From: JBMOLL01 sp049325415
GTDB lineage: Bacteria > Bacteroidota > Bacteroidia > Bacteroidales > GCA-2748055
Reading direction: 5' to 3'
NCBI GenBank assembly: GCA_049325415.1
Contig: JBMOLL010000075.1
Coordinates: 1-9,566 of the forward strand
Length of the DNA stretch: 9,566 bases
Shown here in pieces: positions 7,275 to 9,566 of this stretch. Made by a program: the position numbers and the translations under genes. The notes beneath the pieces were generated by a model that made no database searches, had not been told where the DNA came from, and worked only from the letters and a program-made list of their open reading frames with translations. Numbering within the stretch: position 1 is the stretch's first letter; each line of letters begins with the position of its first letter.

Positions 7275-7478
7275 ATGAACAGGAAGGATTTTATACGGCT
7301 GGGAGGCAGATCGCTGCTGCTGGGTGCTGCAGCTCTGCTGACCATAACGCTTGTGAGGGGAAACAGGATCTCCCTGGAGAAGGAAAAGTGCAGCGACGGA
7401 AGGTTTTGCCGGAAGTGCAGCCGTTTTGGAGCTTGCGCTGAGCCGGTTGCGCTAAAAGTGAGGAATAATGGAAAGTAA
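7275..7478 (+). CDS. Small four-cysteine exported protein of unknown function
   Basis: I do not recognise this 67-residue protein. The N-terminus NRKDFIRLGGRSLLLGAAAL (residues 2-21) looks like a Tat leader with Arg-Lys in place of twin Arg, followed by a hydrophobic stretch. The rest is short and basic and carries all four cysteines in a symmetric C-x5-C-x2-C-x5-C pattern (39, 45, 48, 54). That could hold one Fe-S cluster or a metal ion. The spacing is not that of HiPIP or rubredoxin. There is no Trp, so a tryptophan-derived quinone cofactor is excluded. Its coding status is supported by its fit in the operon: the start lies one base after the NHL gene, and the end overlaps the ferredoxin gene by 11 bases, suggesting translational coupling. 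The next protein begins with the same type of leader, so the two are likely exported by the same route. Confidence 0.65.
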   Translation: MNRKDFIRLGGRSLLLGAAALLTITLVRGNRISLEKEKCSDGRFCRKCSRFGACAEPVALKVRNNGK

Positions 7479-8040
7479 CAGGAAAATTAACCGTAGAAGC
7501 TTTATCCGGGGCGGAATGCAGGTCTCGCTCGGGCTGGCAGCCGGTGCCGTTGGCGCACTGGCCCTGCGGAATTCAGTGAACGAAAGATGGGTCTGGCAGA
7601 TCGATCCGTTCAAATGCACGCAGTGTGGTCGCTGTGCTACCGACTGTGTGTTGAGCCCATCGGCTGTCAAATGTGTTCATGCCTATGCACTGTGCGGTTA
7701 CTGTGACCTCTGCGGGGGCTATTTCAAGCCAAACTCGAAGGCTCTGGAGACGGGTGCTGAATATCAGCTCTGTCCGACTTCGGCCATAAAAAGAAACTAT
7801 GTCGAGAACCCATATTTCGAATATACCATTGATGAAGAATTGTGTATCGGCTGTGCCAAGTGTGTAAAGGGCTGCACCTCATTCGGAAATGGTTCGCTCC
7901 ACCTGCAGATCAGGCACGACCTGTGCTCCAACTGCAATGAATGTTCCATTGCCAGGGTCTGTCCGTCGGATGCCATAAAGAGGGTGCCCGCATCGGCTCC
8001 TTACCTGATTAAAGGCGATTTTCAACAACCCGCAGGATGA
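7468..8040 (+). CDS. Tat-exported polyferredoxin, NapG/MauM-like
   Basis: A 190-residue ferredoxin with a classic Tat leader: NRRSFIRGG (residues 8-16), then a hydrophobic stretch (17-33). Its 17 cysteines fall in groups: C50-x2-C53-x2-C56-x3-C60; C69, C76, C79, C82; C102-Pro; C126-x2-C129-x2-C132-x3-C136; and C153-x2-C156-x2-C159-x5-C165-Pro. This is enough for four [4Fe-4S] clusters, as in NapG and MauM, the Tat-exported partners of NapH and MauN. The next gene encodes the membrane partner, and their ATGA overlap fits equimolar synthesis. In the known pairs the ferredoxin passes electrons between the membrane partner and a periplasmic enzyme; here that enzyme is not evident. GAGG four bases before the ATG may help initiation. 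A DMSO-reductase-type electron-transfer subunit is a less likely reading, because no catalytic subunit is nearby. Confidence 0.85.
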   Translation: MESNRKINRRSFIRGGMQVSLGLAAGAVGALALRNSVNERWVWQIDPFKCTQCGRCATDCVLSPSAVKCVHAYALCGYCDLCGGYFKPNSKALETGAEYQLCPTSAIKRNYVENPYFEYTIDEELCIGCAKCVKGCTSFGNGSLHLQIRHDLCSNCNECSIARVCPSDAIKRVPASAPYLIKGDFQQPAG

Positions 8041-9338
8041 ATACCATGAAAAAACGCATCTTTTTTACCGGCTTGTTGCTCCTTCTGATCTCGGCCCTGG
8101 TTGTATCAGCCCAGCAGCGCTTTCCCCGACCGGAATTTGAAAGTGCTTACCAGACTCCCTCACCTTCAACACCCGAACCCGACAGCCTGGCTTCCGAGTA
8201 CCTCGACCTGGCCATCCTGATTGCCGCTCTGTCGCTGGCAAGCTGGCTGGCACTCAAAAAGCGCTCACGGAAAGGATTATTGTGGCTCTCGGTATTCTCC
8301 CTGGTCTGGTTCGGTTTCATCAGGGAAGGATGTATCTGCCCGATCGGAGCCATACAAAATATTACTCTGGCTTTATTTGACAGTACTTACAAGATATCGC
8401 TCACAGTTTTGCTCTTTTTCCTGGCACCGCTGATCTTTGCCCTGTTTTTTGGAAGAACATTCTGCTCTTCCGTTTGTCCACTTGGCGCGGTGCAGGATCT
8501 GGTCATCGTTCGTCCGGTTTCCCTTCCCCTGTGGCTGAGAAAGACCCTGGGCTTCATTCCCTACATTTACCTTTCACTGGCTGTGCTGTTTGCGGCAACA
8601 GGCACCGATTTTATCATTTGCCGATACGATCCCTTCGTGAGTTTTTTCAGGATGGACGGCCCCTTCCTGGTCATCTTCCTGGGTATCCTCTTCCTGGTAC
8701 TGGGGATGTTTTTTGCACGGCCCTACTGCAGGGTATTCTGCCCTTATGGCGTGCTGCTTAATCTGATGTCGCGGTTTTCGGTAAAGCACCTTTCGATCAC
8801 CCCTGCAGAATGCGTACAGTGCCACCTTTGTTCGGGTTCCTGTCCTTTTGATGCCATCGAACGCCCTACAGATCCTAAAGAAAGAGCCGGGAAAAGCAGC
8901 AGGGCGATGAGAAGAAAACTGCTGACAGCCATTGTGCTTGTGCCTGTTTGGATCGCTGCCGGCGCCTTTGCCGGTTCAAAAGCCTACATCTACCTGTCTA
9001 AGGCAAACCAGACGGTGGCGCTGACTGAACTGCTGATCGACCATCCCGAACTAAAAGCCGATCCGGATAATATTGATGTGCAGACCTTCCTGCAGTCGGG
9101 CAAGTCGTTCGAACAGCTTTATGCAGAGGCCGGGCAGGTAAGGAACAGTTTCAAAAAGGGAGGCTGGTATGCCGGTGGTTTTCTGGGATTGGTACTGGGT
9201 TTGATGCTGGTTAATTTATTGATATTCAGAACAAGGAAGGATTATGAACCTAACAGGGGTGAGTGTTTCAGTTGTGGACGGTGCATGGACTATTGCCCTG
9301 TCGGCAGGGAGGCGCTTCCCGACGATATAAATCTTTAG
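8037..9338 (+). CDS. Polytopic membrane polyferredoxin, NapH/MauN/NosR-like
   Basis: A 433-residue integral membrane Fe-S protein. A signal-peptide-like segment (residues 8-25, ending VVSAQ) is followed by about seven membrane helices near 57-73, 81-95, 120-139, 171-190, 208-226, 295-313 and 377-397. Two CxxxCP motifs (C143/C147 and C231/C235) are typical of NapH and NosR. Two ferredoxin motifs, C259-x2-C262-x2-C265-x3-C269-Pro and C410-x2-C413-x2-C416-x3-C420-Pro, each can bind one [4Fe-4S]. The basic loops put both ferredoxin motifs and both CxxxCP motifs in the cytoplasm, and C99, C101 and C195 outside. It is longer than NapH, with extra helices and an external loop at 314-376. The likely role is electron transfer across the membrane to or from the Tat-exported ferredoxin. 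The ATG at 8037 overlaps the previous stop; an in-frame ATG at 8046 is also possible. Confidence 0.85.
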   Translation: MNTMKKRIFFTGLLLLLISALVVSAQQRFPRPEFESAYQTPSPSTPEPDSLASEYLDLAILIAALSLASWLALKKRSRKGLLWLSVFSLVWFGFIREGCICPIGAIQNITLALFDSTYKISLTVLLFFLAPLIFALFFGRTFCSSVCPLGAVQDLVIVRPVSLPLWLRKTLGFIPYIYLSLAVLFAATGTDFIICRYDPFVSFFRMDGPFLVIFLGILFLVLGMFFARPYCRVFCPYGVLLNLMSRFSVKHLSITPAECVQCHLCSGSCPFDAIERPTDPKERAGKSSRAMRRKLLTAIVLVPVWIAAGAFAGSKAYIYLSKANQTVALTELLIDHPELKADPDNIDVQTFLQSGKSFEQLYAEAGQVRNSFKKGGWYAGGFLGLVLGLMLVNLLIFRTRKDYEPNRGECFSCGRCMDYCPVGREALPDDINL

Positions 9339-9343
9339 TGATT

Positions 9344-9566
9344 ATGGTGGAAAGACTAAAAGATAACGGACCGGAAGGACTGGTACTAAAACGAAAGATT
9401 ACCAGGCAGATAATGTTGGTTTCAGGGGGCTTCATTGTGATCCTCTCCCTGCTTCTGCTGCTGAATTACCTCCACCTCGAACTATATGATCCCCTTGACA
9501 ACCAGGCCATGGAGCAACTGGTTAATCGCCTGGCCGATGACCCGGATAACGATGCCTTGAAAAATG
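9344..9566 (+). CDS. Single-pass membrane protein of unknown function (5' end only)
   Basis: The first 74 residues of a gene that continues past the window. A basic N-terminal stretch (LVLKRKITRQ, residues 13-22) leads into one hydrophobic segment (23-40, IMLVSGGFIVILSLLLLL), then an acidic, probably helical region with DPLDNQAMEQL (49-59) and LADDPDNDALKN (63-74). The Lys/Arg before the segment predict a cytoplasmic N-terminus and an external C-terminal domain, the same topology as the anchored propellers upstream. The start is five bases after the polyferredoxin stop; a GTG at 9338, overlapping that stop, is an in-frame alternative. It is clearly part of the same operon. I do not recognise the family from this fragment. 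Confidence 0.7.
   Translation, partial: MVERLKDNGPEGLVLKRKITRQIMLVSGGFIVILSLLLLLNYLHLELYDPLDNQAMEQLVNRLADDPDNDALKN

Noticed and set aside
7275..7478. Small four-Cys protein as the quinone-cofactor subunit of a methylamine or quinohemoprotein amine dehydrogenase, given the MauM/MauN resemblance and the propellers
   Set aside because: It contains no tryptophan, which TTQ and CTQ cofactors need, and no radical SAM maturase or MauG-like gene is in view.
8811..8825. A formal CxxCH heme-binding motif (CVQCH) in the polyferredoxin
   Set aside because: It is part of the ferredoxin motif CxxCxxCxxxCP and is predicted to lie on the cytoplasmic side, where c-type heme attachment does not occur.
1..9566. 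CRISPR arrays, tRNA or rRNA genes, insertion sequences, phage or defence genes
   Set aside because: I saw no direct-repeat arrays, RNA gene signatures, transposase motifs or terminal inverted repeats on reading both strands.

Overview
The window looks like chromosome from a Bacteroidota (probably Bacteroidales-type) bacterium. Two minus-strand genes are preceded by boxes that fit the Bacteroidota -7 consensus TAnnTTTG. The exported proteins have signal peptides ending in S(A)Q, the genes mostly lack strong Shine-Dalgarno sites, and the propeller and NHL families are ones I associate with this phylum. The exact lineage cannot be read from the window.

Left part (1-2139): the 3' end of a COG2509-type FAD-dependent dehydrogenase (+) converges on, and overlaps by 16 bases, a HI0933/BaiN-type flavoprotein (-). 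Upstream of that gene, on the same strand, is a small protein of unknown function with an alpha/beta, possibly STAS-like, pattern. The longest open frame for the flavoprotein runs into its neighbour, but a well-matched promoter lies inside that extension. The likely start is therefore a TTG at 1625.

Middle gap (2140-2359): a 220-base divergent intergenic region. It carries the promoter of the minus-strand small gene and a perfect 6-bp dyad, GTTAAT-N10-ATTAAC. I see only weak promoter candidates for the plus-strand operon.

Right part (2360-9566 and beyond): one tightly packed plus-strand operon of at least eight genes, with gaps of 27 bases or less and overlaps of 11 and 4 bases. In order it encodes two secreted PQQ-like (BamB/COG1520-type) beta-propellers that are tandem paralogues, a third membrane-anchored PQQ-like propeller, and a membrane-anchored NHL-type propeller with a vicinal Cys-Cys motif. 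These are followed by a 67-residue four-cysteine protein with a Tat-like leader, a Tat-exported ferredoxin with 17 cysteines (NapG/MauM-like), a polytopic polyferredoxin (NapH/MauN/NosR-like), and the beginning of a single-pass membrane protein that runs off the window.

The main observation is this combination: a NapGH-like pair, which in known systems moves electrons across the membrane from the quinol pool or supports a periplasmic redox enzyme, is encoded with four extracytoplasmic propellers, and no recognisable terminal reductase or dehydrogenase is in view. My inference is that the operon encodes an undescribed envelope redox complex or a cofactor-maturation module, with the propellers as scaffold or substrate-binding parts. 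Substrate and direction of electron flow cannot be told from this sequence.
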